A stretch of 51,056 nucleotides of DNA from assembly GCA_005893225.1 (NCBI GenBank), contig VBOT01000136.1, forward strand, positions 1 to 51,056, written 5' to 3'. Both the position numbers and the translations under genes were made by a program. This document shows positions 1-8,151 of the stretch, piece by piece. This stretch comes from Candidatus Eiseniibacteriota bacterium (GTDB lineage Bacteria > Eisenbacteria > RBG-16-71-46). Numbering within the stretch: the stretch's first letter is position 1; the number at the start of each line of letters is the position of its first letter. A model generated the notes under the pieces. It was given only the letters and a program-made list of their open reading frames with translations, did no database searches and was not told the origin of the DNA.

Positions 1-107
1 GCGGGAGCGGTGCAAAAAGCCGTCATGCGGGTGCTCCGACCCGCCGATACATGCCTAGAACCCGCGGCAACTTAGGAACTCCTCGAGCACACTGTCAAGC
101 GAGCCCG

Positions 108-2204
108 ATGGCCCTCCCGCCCGAGAACGACCCTCTCAGCATCGCTTCCGGAGCCGGCACCCAGGCCCCGGGACCCGACCCTCATCGAGACTCTCGATCG
201 CGCCGGCTCGATCGCCGCGCTCCGGCGGCGGCCGCCCTCGGCGCCGCCCTGCTCCTCGCGGCGCTGCTCGGCGGCGCGGCCGGGGCCCGCGAGACCGCTC
301 CCGACACCGCGCCCGCGGCCGAGGCCAGGGCCGCGCCTCCGCCGGGAACGGCCAGGGCGGTCCGGGCTTCTTCACGCCCGGGTTCCGTGCGGCGCTCGAG
401 AACCGATTCCCTGAACCCGCCCGCCGACCTGCGGGACCTGTCGGCGTGGCTCGACTACAAGGCTATCAGCCGCCTCGCCGCGCTTCCCCAGGAAGCGCGC
501 CTCTTCTACCGCCGCGGCCTCATGGTCCGCGAGTCCGGCCGTCTCGACGAGGCGGTGCAGCTCGTTCGAGGCGCGGCCGAGCTCGATCCCACCTTCGTGG
601 CCCCGCACCTCACCCTGGCCTCCTGGCTCGTGCTGCACGAGCCCGGCCAAGCGGTGGCGCAGCTCGCGAGCCTGATCGAGCTGGTGCGCCGGAGCTTCAC
701 CTTGCAGCTCGCGCTGGTGGCCAACGCGCTCTACCTGGTGCTCCAGACCTGGTTCCTCGCCATCCTGGCGGCCGGGATCCTGATCGTGGCCCTGCGCCAG
801 GCGGAGCTGCGCCACGGCTGGCACGAGCGGCTGTCCCGGACCCTCACGCCCGGCTACGCGCGACTGCTGTCGTGGGCGTTCCTGGTGGTTCCGTACGCCC
901 TGGGGCTCGGGCTCGCGCTGCCCACGGTGGCGTTCCTCGCGTTCCTCTGGCCCCTGCTCAAGACCGCCGAGCGGGCCCTGCTCGTCGCCCTGGTGGCCAC
1001 GCTGGTGGCGGTGCCCTGGATCACCGTGGAGATGGATCGGCACGCCGCCCCGCTTCAGGACCGCGAGCCCTTTTACGGGGTCATGGCGCTCGAGAACGAG
1101 CCCTATTCGCCGGCGCAGCAGCAGCGCCTCGCGGCCCTCGGCCGGGCCCACCCCGGGAACCCGTTCGTGCAGTTCGGCCTGGCGTGGACGGCGCGTCTGG
1201 GCGGCGATCTGTCGACGGCCGAGGGAGCCTACCGCCGCGCCCTCGAGCTGTGGCCGGGCGACGACCGCGTGACGAACGATCTCGGAAACGTGCTCACCCT
1301 CGAGGGCCGGTACGACGAGGCGCTCGAGTACTACCAGCGCGCGATCGCGGACAACCCCTCCAACGCCGCGGCGTACCTCAACCTGTCGCAGGCCCAGACG
1401 CGTCGCTACGACTTCCGCGGCGCCAGCGAGGCGCTGTCCCACGCCTCGGCCCTCGACTTCGACCTGCTGCGCTCGTTCCAGGGAGAGGCCACGGACAGCG
1501 GCGTGATGACGGTCGCGGACCAGTGGCTTTCCCCGCGACACTTCTGGAGCGCGCTGATGGAGTATCAGCCGCCTCCCGCGGCCCGGCCCGCGCTGCCGCC
1601 CGCGTGGCGCGAGCGCGTCGAGTGCTCGGGCTGGCCCTTCGGCCTCGCGGTGCTGGGCAGCGCCCTGGCCGGCCTGCTGTTCGGGATCCTCATGCACCGG
1701 GGTCTGCCGCTGCGACACTGCGCCCACTGCGGCCGGGTGGTGTGCCGCCGCTGCGCGGAGCGCCGCCGCGCCGAGGCCTTCTGCCGCTCGTGCGCCGGGG
1801 ATACGGGCGGGATCCGGGCTCCGGAGCTCGCCCGCACGCTGCTCGTGGCGCACCGTCCCCGCGTGCGGCGCACGGGGCGATGGATCCGCACCGCCTTCGC
1901 CACCCTGATCCCGGGCTTCGGCCTGCTGGCGTTCCGCAAGGTCTGGGCGGCGGTGTTTCTGCTCGGCGTGGCGGCGGCGTTCGCGAGCGCGGCGCTCAAC
2001 ATCGCCGCCCCGTTCGCCTACGAGCCGCGTCTCTGCCTTCCCGACCAGATGCCTCCGCCACTGGTCATGCTGGCGCCGTGGCTCGCCATCTACGCCGTGT
2101 CGATCCTCGGTTACGTGGTCGAATCGGCGCGCGCAGAGGCGCAGGTGGTGGCTTCCCTCCGCTCGGCGCGGGGCCGCGGCTCTCACTCGCGTCGCGCCGC
2201 CTAG
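108..2204 (+). CDS. Membrane TPR protein with zinc-ribbon, function unknown
   Basis: Predicted inner-membrane protein of about 698 residues. In order it has a hydrophobic N-terminal segment (APAAAALGAALLLAALLGG), a TPR-like helix pair, three or so membrane segments, two to three clear TPR units (GDLSTAEGAYRRALELWP, GRYDEALEYYQRAIADNP), another membrane helix, a four-cysteine-pair zinc ribbon (CAHCGRVVCRRCAERRRAEAFCRSC) and two last membrane helices. The first of these contains IPGFGLLAF, reminiscent of TM2-like hairpins. The TPRs suggest a protein-protein scaffold; no enzyme motif is visible. The track starts at 51, but the ATG at 108 is also possible, and neither has a strong Shine-Dalgarno sequence. 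It lies 9 bases before a DUF4388 gene, so the two probably form one operon. A small hairpin (27-44, GCGGGT/ACCCGC) lies upstream without a T-run. Confidence 0.75.
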   Translation: MALPPENDPLSIASGAGTQAPGPDPHRDSRSRRLDRRAPAAAALGAALLLAALLGGAAGARETAPDTAPAAEARAAPPPGTARAVRASSRPGSVRRSRTDSLNPPADLRDLSAWLDYKAISRLAALPQEARLFYRRGLMVRESGRLDEAVQLVRGAAELDPTFVAPHLTLASWLVLHEPGQAVAQLASLIELVRRSFTLQLALVANALYLVLQTWFLAILAAGILIVALRQAELRHGWHERLSRTLTPGYARLLSWAFLVVPYALGLGLALPTVAFLAFLWPLLKTAERALLVALVATLVAVPWITVEMDRHAAPLQDREPFYGVMALENEPYSPAQQQRLAALGRAHPGNPFVQFGLAWTARLGGDLSTAEGAYRRALELWPGDDRVTNDLGNVLTLEGRYDEALEYYQRAIADNPSNAAAYLNLSQAQTRRYDFRGASEALSHASALDFDLLRSFQGEATDSGVMTVADQWLSPRHFWSALMEYQPPPAARPALPPAWRERVECSGWPFGLAVLGSALAGLLFGILMHRGLPLRHCAHCGRVVCRRCAERRRAEAFCRSCAGDTGGIRAPELARTLLVAHRPRVRRTGRWIRTAFATLIPGFGLLAFRKVWAAVFLLGVAAAFASAALNIAAPFAYEPRLCLPDQMPPPLVMLAPWLAIYAVSILGYVVESARAEAQVVASLRSARGRGSHSRRAA

Positions 2205-2213
2205 GAGCCCGCC

Positions 2214-3329
2214 ATGGCCTTGCAGGGAACCTTGCGAGAGTTCTCCGCCACCGACATCCTCCAGCTCCTCGCCACCCAGAAGAAGACTGGCTGCCTGATC
2301 CTCGAGCTCAGCGGCCAGAAGCTCCATGTTTTCGTGCAGGATGGCCGCATCGTCTCGTCGCGCTCGCCCGGGGCCACGAGCGACGACCCGCTGCTCAAGT
2401 TCCTGTTCAAGATCCACCGCCTCTCGAGCGAGCAGTACCGGGGCATCCGGTCGATCCAGAACGAGACCCACCGCGACCTGGAAGACCTGCTGGTCAACGG
2501 CCGCTACCTGGAAGCTGAGGAGCTGGCGGGTTACATCGAGCGCCAGATCCTGGACGATCTGATGAAGGTGGCGCGCTGGACCGGCGGAACCTACACGTTC
2601 GATCCCGAGCTCAAGTGGACCCACGCCGCGGTGGCGCGACTCGGCATCGAAGGCGCGCTCATCGACGTGGCGCGACGTGTCGACGAGCACGCCCGATTCA
2701 TCAAGACCTTCGACGATCCGCAGCGGCTCCTGGGAGTGCGCGACCTGCCCGATCCGAGCGACCCGATCTCCGAGGAGGAGTCGGAGCTCTTCGGCATCGT
2801 CGACGGCCGACACACCCTGGCGGAGATCGTGGAGGCGGCCCCGCTCTCCGATTACGAGGCCCACGAGGCGCTCTACCGCATGTTCGATGCCGGATGGCTG
2901 GAGTTCGTCGGCCGTCGCGACGTGAGTGCCCCGGCTCCGGTGCCGAGTGTCCCCGCGACGGCGTCGGCGATCGACTCCGGACGCCCCCTCGCCCCGCTGG
3001 ACGAGAGGCGGTTCAATTCGCGCGACCTGATGGTCACGGTGCTGGCGGTCGGCGCGGCGTTCGCGCTGTGGGTGGGAGGACGAGCGCTGGTCGCGAAGCC
3101 CGCGGCCCCGGCCGCGAGCGACGTCTTCAGCGCCGCCCAGATGCGGGACATCCGCTTCGCCGTGGAGCTCTACCGTCGCGAGCGGGGACGCTATCCCCGG
3201 AGCCTCGAGGACCTGGTGGCGGATCGCTGGCTCGCTCCCGATCAGGTCCGGATCGACGGCCGGCCGCTTCGCTACCGGCCGAGCCCGGAGAGCGACGCCT
3301 ACCAGCTCGACGCGGATTCCAGCCGATAG
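2214..3329 (+). CDS. DUF4388 (PATAN-type) protein with winged helix, membrane anchor and pseudopilin-like tail
   Basis: Residues 1 to about 110 match the DUF4388 pattern (MALQGTLREFSATDILQLLATQKKTGCLILEL...VQDGRIVSS). This domain is usually found in regulatory or signalling proteins of Deltaproteobacteria, Cyanobacteria and FCB relatives. A second part (about 180-240, SEEESELFGIVDGRHTLAEIVEAA...LYRMFDAGWLE) looks like a winged helix. It is followed by one membrane helix (LMVTVLAVGAAFALWVGG) and a C-terminal segment (MRDIRFAVELYRRERGRYPRSLEDLVADRWL) resembling the periplasmic part of GspG-like pseudopilins. Start ATG 2214, 9 bases after the TPR gene. The role is inferred as membrane-linked signalling; partner and ligand are unknown. 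The gene ends 13 bases from the convergent gmhB fusion. Confidence 0.75.
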   Translation: MALQGTLREFSATDILQLLATQKKTGCLILELSGQKLHVFVQDGRIVSSRSPGATSDDPLLKFLFKIHRLSSEQYRGIRSIQNETHRDLEDLLVNGRYLEAEELAGYIERQILDDLMKVARWTGGTYTFDPELKWTHAAVARLGIEGALIDVARRVDEHARFIKTFDDPQRLLGVRDLPDPSDPISEEESELFGIVDGRHTLAEIVEAAPLSDYEAHEALYRMFDAGWLEFVGRRDVSAPAPVPSVPATASAIDSGRPLAPLDERRFNSRDLMVTVLAVGAAFALWVGGRALVAKPAAPAASDVFSAAQMRDIRFAVELYRRERGRYPRSLEDLVADRWLAPDQVRIDGRPLRYRPSPESDAYQLDADSSR

Positions 3330-3342
3330 TGGCCCGCCTGAA

Positions 3343-4428
3343 TCACTCCCAGCGCCCGACCCGCTCCCGGGCGAGGATCCAGCTCACGGCCGCCGCGAGA
3401 TCGTCGAACGCGTGGTCGGGCCGCGCCTCGATCCCGGCGCCCCCGAGACTCCGCTCCTCGTCGCGCCCGTAGCCGGTCCGCACCAGGATCGAGAGCGCGC
3501 GGGCTCGGTGCCCGGTCCGGATGTCGAGCAGCTTGTCGCCGATCATGACCGACTGGCGCAGGGAGAGGCGGAGGTCCCGGGCCGCGCGCTCCAGCAGCTC
3601 GATTCCCGGCTTGCGGCATCCGCAGCCCGAGTCGGGGAGGTGCGGGCAGAAGTGCACTGCGTCGATCTCGACACCGTAGGGCCGCAGCAGGTTCCTCAGG
3701 CGTCCCATCGCGCGGTGGACGCTCGAGAGCGGGAAGAGCCCCCGCCCGACACCCGATTGGTTCGAGATCACCTCGATCGGGTACCCGGCCTGGCGCAGCG
3801 CGTACAGCGCCTCGGGGACCCCGGGGATGAGCTCGATGTCGTCGGGGTCGGCGAGATAGCCCTTCTCGACCACCAGGGTGCCGTCCCGGTCCAGGAACAC
3901 GGCGGGCGAGAGGCCCTCGCCGCGGCGACGGGCCAGCGATCTCTCGCACGCGCGCTCCAGCCGGTCCACGTCGGGATGCGCGATCTCCGGCGCTTCGGGA
4001 GGAGCCTCCGGCGACCAGCTCTCGAGCCGCTCCGGCTCGAGCGCGGACGCCGGCGCGCTCGCCAGGTCCCGGGCTGTCTCCTCGACCATGGCGCGTGAAT
4101 CGAGGGAGCTCCAGCACCAGCGCTCGAGCGGGCTCCAGGCCTTCCTCCGCGCGGGGTCGAGGGCGGCCACCATGCCGTGGGCTCCGGCACGCCAGCCGGA
4201 GAGCGCCGCGGCCCCGAGTGCCCGGTCGGAGCCGATCACGATGTCGGCTCCGCGGCGATCCGGCTCGTGGTGATCCCGGACCAGCCGCGCCTCCGGCGAC
4301 GCCGCCGCGCGCGGCGCGTTTCGTCCCAGCCACCTCACCTCGTGCCCGCGCAGCGCCAGACCCCAGGCCGCGAGAAGCATGCGCTCCATGCCCGGCCCGA
4401 GCGAGTCTCCTTGGACCAGGAGCCTCAC
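3343..4428 (-). CDS. gmhB: D-glycero-D-manno-heptose-1,7-bisphosphate 7-phosphatase fused to a half glycosyltransferase-like domain
   Basis: The C-terminal half (about residues 174-361) is a HAD phosphatase of the GmhB/HisB-N type. It has the nucleophile motif FLDRDGTL (Asp180 and Asp182), SNQSGVGRG, the zinc loop CPHLPDSGCGCRKPG and the late HAD motif MIGDKLLDI. GmhB removes the C7 phosphate during ADP-heptose synthesis for the LPS inner core, which fits the adjacent heptosyltransferase. Residues 1 to about 120 (VRLLVQGDSLGPGMERMLLAAWGLALRGHEV...ADIVIGSDRALGAAALSGWRAG) look like the N-terminal Rossmann half of a GT-B glycosyltransferase with no sugar-nucleotide-binding half. The GTG at 4428 overlaps the waaF stop as GTGA and is preferred over the longer track start at 4461. 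Phosphatase assignment is strong; the N-terminal role is unknown. Confidence 0.85.
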   Translation of the reverse strand: MRLLVQGDSLGPGMERMLLAAWGLALRGHEVRWLGRNAPRAAASPEARLVRDHHEPDRRGADIVIGSDRALGAAALSGWRAGAHGMVAALDPARRKAWSPLERWCWSSLDSRAMVEETARDLASAPASALEPERLESWSPEAPPEAPEIAHPDVDRLERACERSLARRRGEGLSPAVFLDRDGTLVVEKGYLADPDDIELIPGVPEALYALRQAGYPIEVISNQSGVGRGLFPLSSVHRAMGRLRNLLRPYGVEIDAVHFCPHLPDSGCGCRKPGIELLERAARDLRLSLRQSVMIGDKLLDIRTGHRARALSILVRTGYGRDEERSLGGAGIEARPDHAFDDLAAAVSWILARERVGRWE

Positions 4429-5462
4429 GTCGCGGCCCCCGCCTCCGCGCAGGCGCGCCACACCTCACCGACCTCGACGGCGGTGAGGCAGCGGTAGCCG
4501 ATCCGGCAGGTGCGCCGGAAGCAGGGCGCGCACACCGGAGCGCGCTGGACGATGCGCACCCGGGGACCGAGGGGCGCCGTCCAGGCGCTGCTGGTCGAGC
4601 CGAAGATCACCACCGTCGGAGCCCCGGTCGAGGCGGAGAGGTGGGCGAGCCCGGAGTCGTTGCACACCGCCACGGCGGTTCCCTCGCAGAGGCCGGCCTG
4701 GAGTCCGAGGTCGGTTTCCCCGGCGAGCGCGAGGGCACCCCCACCCACCTCGGCCGCCACATTCAAGCAGAGCTCCCGCTCGGCGCCATTCCCGCACACC
4801 AGCACCCCGAGGCCGCGCCCGGCGAGAGCCCGGCCCAGCGCCGCGAACCGCTCGGCCGCCCAACGCTTGGCCGGACCGTAGGACGCTCCGGGGCCCAGGA
4901 TGGCGTAGGGCGCACCCTTAAGCCCACGGCGCGACAGCAGCTCGGCCGCGCGCTCGCGGGCCTCTGGCGGGGGCTCGAGCGCGGGGAGGGGGCCCGCCGC
5001 CGCTCCGAGGGGGCCGCCGAGCGCCAGGTACTCCCCGCTCAGGTGAAGCTCGCCCCGGGCGGGGCGCAGAAACGGGTGGGTGAGAAGGGCGTCGCGCCAC
5101 TCGCCGCGGAAGCCGATCCGGACCGGAGCCCCGGTTTGCCACGCGAAGAGGGCGCTCGAAAACGAGGGCGGCAGCACGACGGCGGCAGTCGGGCGCCACG
5201 CTCGCAGGCGGCGGGCGAGGTCCTCTCTTCCGCCTCCCGGGGCCGGCCAAGCCTCGGCACGATCGATCGTACGGTCGGCCCGCAGCAACTCCAGCAACGC
5301 CGCCGGGCCGACCGCCGCCACCTCGGCCTCGGGCAGGGCGCGCCGCAGCGCGTGGAGCAAGGGACGCGCGAGCAGCACGTCGCCCAGCCAGTTGGACAGG
5401 CGAACCAGCAGTCGGCCGGTGCCGCCCCGCTCTGGATCCTCGGTGGGTGGGAGCACTGCCAC
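4425..5462 (-). CDS. waaF: ADP-heptose:LPS heptosyltransferase (WaaF-like, GT9)
   Basis: A cytoplasmic GT-B glycosyltransferase of family GT9, 345 residues, the family's usual size. It transfers L-glycero-D-manno-heptose from ADP-heptose to the LPS inner core. The N-terminal acceptor-side motif LLVRLSNWLGDVLLARPLL is typical, as are GPGASYGPAKRW and the donor-binding stretch NDSGLAHLSASTGAPTVVIFGSTSSAWTAPLG. The last matches heptosyltransferase II better than I. The C-terminal CAPCFRRTCRIGYRCL cysteine cluster is common in WaaF-like proteins of uncultured phyla. Start is GTG at 5462; further in-frame GTGs are possible. It ends in a GTGA overlap with the gmhB fusion, and proS lies 46 bases upstream. 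Confidence 0.88.
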   Translation of the reverse strand: MAVLPPTEDPERGGTGRLLVRLSNWLGDVLLARPLLHALRRALPEAEVAAVGPAALLELLRADRTIDRAEAWPAPGGGREDLARRLRAWRPTAAVVLPPSFSSALFAWQTGAPVRIGFRGEWRDALLTHPFLRPARGELHLSGEYLALGGPLGAAAGPLPALEPPPEARERAAELLSRRGLKGAPYAILGPGASYGPAKRWAAERFAALGRALAGRGLGVLVCGNGAERELCLNVAAEVGGGALALAGETDLGLQAGLCEGTAVAVCNDSGLAHLSASTGAPTVVIFGSTSSAWTAPLGPRVRIVQRAPVCAPCFRRTCRIGYRCLTAVEVGEVWRACAEAGAAT

Positions 5463-5508
5463 GGTGCTCAGGCTGCCGGCCGGCGTCCCCGGTGGTCTCC
5501 GGGCCGGG

Positions 5509-6954
5509 CTAGTACGCGCGAGCGAACAGGGCCACCGGAGCCCCGTCCTTGGACAACCCGGAGAACGGCTTCTGATCGAGCGGGATGCATCGCAGCGTGG
5601 CGCCGGTCTTTTGCTTGATCGCGGTCTCGGCGTCCGCGTCGTCCTTCCAGGGCAGCGCCACGAAGCCGCGCCGCTCGGCGAAGTGGGCCTCGAGCTCGGC
5701 CACCGAGGTCACGCGGCTCGTGTTCTGGTCGCGGAACTCGAGCGCCGCCTGGAACAGCGCGCGCTGGATGTCCTCCAGCAGCACCGGCAAGCGCTCGGGC
5801 AGATGCTCCAGACGGATGGACTCCTTGGCGCGCGTGTCCCGGCGCACGCTCATGACCGCCCCCTGCGCCACGTCCCTGGGCCCGACCTCGAGCCGCACCG
5901 GCACCCCGCGCAGCTCGTGCTCGTTGTACTTCCAGCCCGGCGTGTACTGGTCGCGATCGTCGACCCACACGCGCACGCGGCCCTCGAGGGAGTGACGCAG
6001 GCGATTCACGAACTCCGTCACCGCCGCGCGCTCCTCCGGCTTGCGCCAGATCGGCACCACCACGGCCTGGATCGGCGCCACGTGCGGCGGCAGCTTGAGG
6101 CCCTGGTCGTCGCCGTGGGTCATGATCAGAGCGCCGATCATGCGTGTCGTCAGCCCCCACGAGGTCTGGTAAACGTACTGTCGGCGCCCCTGCTCGTCCT
6201 GGAAGGTGATGTCGAACACCTTGGCGAAGTGCTGGCCGAGGTTGTGCGACGTGCCGGCCTGGAGGGCCTTCCCGTCCCGCATCAGGGCCTCGATCGCGTA
6301 GGTCATATCGGCGCCCGCGAACTTTTCCATCTCGCTCTTCGGGCCCGCGTACACCGGGATGGCGAGCTCGGTCTCGACGAAGTCCCGGTAGACCTCGAGC
6401 ATCCGCAGCACTTCTTCCTGCGCCTCCTCGCCGGTGGCGTGGGCGGTGTGGCCCTCCTGCCAAAGGAACTCGGCGGTACGGAGGAAGAGGCGCGTGACCT
6501 TCTCCCAGCGCATCACGTTGCACCACTGGTTGATGAGCACCGGCAGATCCCGGTAGGACTCGATCCAGCGCGAGTACATGTGGCCGATGATCGCCTCGCT
6601 GGTGGGGCGCACGCAGTAGCGCTCCTCGAGCTTCTCCTTGCCCCCGTGCGTCACCCACGCAACCTCGGGGGCGAAGCCTTCGACGTGCTCGGCCTCGAGC
6701 GCGAGCAGCGACTCGGGGATGAGGAGGGGGAAATAGGCGTTCTGGTGCCCGGTCGCCTTGATGCGCCGGTCGAGCAGGCTCTGCATGTGCTCCCAGATCG
6801 CGTAGCCGTAGGGACGGATCACCATGCAGCCGCGCACCGGCGCGTAGTCGGCGAGCTGGGACTTCCGGATCACTTCCGTGTACCAGCGCGAGAAATCGTC
6901 CGACTGGTCGGTGAGATCCTCGACGAACTGTTTCTGAGCCTGGGTATCGCTCAC
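5509..6954 (-). CDS. proS: Prolyl-tRNA synthetase, archaeal/eukaryotic-like short type
   Basis: Charges tRNA-Pro in the cytoplasm. The 481-residue protein lacks the editing insertion of the E. coli type and matches the short ProRS class. It has motif 1 region VRGCMVIRPYGYAIWEHMQ, motif 2 FLRTAEFLWQEGHTAHAT, motif 3 region GWGLTTRMIGALIMTHGDDQGLKLPP, an anticodon-binding domain (AVVVPIW...) and the conserved terminal tyrosine (LFARAY). The track ORF runs to 7401, but the extra residues are low-complexity translation of waaC. The GTG at 6954 has a good GGAG five bases upstream, and the residues after it (SDTQAQKQFVEDLTDQS) are family-like. A promoter-like sequence lies 50-80 bases upstream, so it may be transcribed apart from its neighbours. 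Confidence 0.92.
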   Translation of the reverse strand: MSDTQAQKQFVEDLTDQSDDFSRWYTEVIRKSQLADYAPVRGCMVIRPYGYAIWEHMQSLLDRRIKATGHQNAYFPLLIPESLLALEAEHVEGFAPEVAWVTHGGKEKLEERYCVRPTSEAIIGHMYSRWIESYRDLPVLINQWCNVMRWEKVTRLFLRTAEFLWQEGHTAHATGEEAQEEVLRMLEVYRDFVETELAIPVYAGPKSEMEKFAGADMTYAIEALMRDGKALQAGTSHNLGQHFAKVFDITFQDEQGRRQYVYQTSWGLTTRMIGALIMTHGDDQGLKLPPHVAPIQAVVVPIWRKPEERAAVTEFVNRLRHSLEGRVRVWVDDRDQYTPGWKYNEHELRGVPVRLEVGPRDVAQGAVMSVRRDTRAKESIRLEHLPERLPVLLEDIQRALFQAALEFRDQNTSRVTSVAELEAHFAERRGFVALPWKDDADAETAIKQKTGATLRCIPLDQKPFSGLSKDGAPVALFARAY

Positions 6955-7005
6955 GGTGTCTCCACGGATCGGGGCGGTCTTCGTAGCCTGACAGTCGAGC
7001 CTCGC

Positions 7006-7035
7006 AGTATAGGTGGTGGCGCAAAGGCCCAACAA
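7006..7035 (-). promoter_or_regulatory. Sigma-70-type promoter for proS
   Basis: On the minus strand TTGTTG, an 18-base spacer and TATACT (5 of 6 to TATAAT) stand in the 127-base gap between waaC-like and proS. The -10 is good and the -35 partial. The position gives a leader of about 45 bases. Confidence 0.45.
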
Positions 7036-7081
7036 GCGCCAGCGGCCCCGGGGCGCGGTCCCGCTCGGCCCGCGCTCGCGG

Positions 7082-8104
7082 CTACCCGATCCGGGCTGCC
7101 GCCCCGGCCACTTCCTCCGGCTGGATCTCGAGCATGCAGCGGAAATGCCGCTTCGGGCACGCCCGCCGCCCGTGCAGCGTGCAGGGCTGGCACAGCTCAT
7201 GGCGGCAGAGGACCACGTGGCCGGTCCCGGCGGGGGCGAAGCCCAGTTCGGGAGCCGTGCTGCCGAACAGCGCCACCACCTTGATCCCGCGCGCCGCGGC
7301 CAGGTGCATGAGGCCGCTGTCGCAGCACACCGCCCCGCGGCAGCGGCCGAGGAGCGCCGCCATGCGCGGCAAGGGCTCGGTGCACCAGTGCGCCCGGGCA
7401 TCCCGCGCGACGCGCTCCGCCAGCGAAGGGAGCTCGCGGCGCTCGGCCTCGAGCGAGAAGTAGAGCAGCCACTCCCCCGCCCCGACGAGCCGCTCGTGGA
7501 GCGAGAGCCACCGCTCTTCCGGCCACCGCTTGGTGAAGTGCCGCGCCCAGGGACAGATCGCCAGCGGTGGGCGATCGGGCTTCCACGCCTCCATCCAGCG
7601 CTCGGCCCAGGCCTCCGCCTCCTCTCCGGCGCACTGCCGCGGCGCGGCCGGCACCGGGATGCCGAGCGGGGCGAGGGTGGCGGCGTAGCGCTCGAGGGTA
7701 GGGCCGGGGGCCGGGCGGCTCCAGCGGGCGTGCACCCAGCGCGCGCGGCGCAGCCGGTCGGAGCGCGCCCGCAGCACCGGGGCCCGCTGCCGGAACGTGA
7801 GCACGCGGGTGCGCAGGTTGCCGTGCAGGTCCACGATCAGGTCGCTGTCCTCGAGCTCCGCCCCCATCGCCACCACGTCCTCGAGGCGCCGCGCGTCCCT
7901 CTCGAGGATTCGAACGTGGGACACCGCCGGATCGAACCGCACCAGGTCGGCGTACTCCTGCTTGACCCAGTAGACCAGGCGCGCCGCCGGGAACGCGCGC
8001 CCGAGCGCCTGCACCACCGGCAGCGTCAGCACCACGTCGCCGAGCGACGAGAGCCGCAGCACGTCGATGCGGCGAAACCCTCCGGCCGGGGTCTCGATTC
8101 TCAT
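7082..8104 (-). CDS. Second GT9 heptosyltransferase (WaaC/WaaF-like)
   Basis: 340-residue GT9 protein. The N-terminus IDVLRLSSLGDVVLTLPVVQALGRAFP and the donor-side motif CDSGLMHLAAARGIKVVALFGSTAPELGFAP identify it as a heptosyltransferase acting on the LPS core at the cytoplasmic face. Its end carries a cysteine-rich segment (CRHELCQPCTLHGRRACPKRHFRCM) parallel to that of the other GT9 protein here, so the two may act one after the other on the same core. The start ATG at 8104 is followed directly by plausible family sequence. It lies 47 bases downstream of msbA. Whether it is WaaC or another core heptosyltransferase cannot be settled from sequence, so no symbol is given. Confidence 0.82.
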   Translation of the reverse strand: MRIETPAGGFRRIDVLRLSSLGDVVLTLPVVQALGRAFPAARLVYWVKQEYADLVRFDPAVSHVRILERDARRLEDVVAMGAELEDSDLIVDLHGNLRTRVLTFRQRAPVLRARSDRLRRARWVHARWSRPAPGPTLERYAATLAPLGIPVPAAPRQCAGEEAEAWAERWMEAWKPDRPPLAICPWARHFTKRWPEERWLSLHERLVGAGEWLLYFSLEAERRELPSLAERVARDARAHWCTEPLPRMAALLGRCRGAVCCDSGLMHLAAARGIKVVALFGSTAPELGFAPAGTGHVVLCRHELCQPCTLHGRRACPKRHFRCMLEIQPEEVAGAAARIG

Positions 8105-8151
8105 GGGGCGGCCGGCCTGCGCGACGCGTCTCTATCCACGGCGCTGGGAGC

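Noticed and set aside
27-44. Hairpin GCGGGT-gctccg-ACCCGC as a terminator
   Set aside because: The stem is only six bases, there is no T-run, and the upstream gene is not visible.
372-2864. Long minus-strand ORF of 830 residues opposite the TPR and DUF4388 genes, and similar long antisense ORFs elsewhere
   Set aside because: High GC makes stops rare in several frames; the translation is rich in Arg, Gly and Glu with no domain, and the plus-strand genes have clear families.
6955-7401. N-terminal extension of ProS in the track
   Set aside because: It overlaps waaC, is not family-like, and a GTG with a good GGAG stands at 6954.
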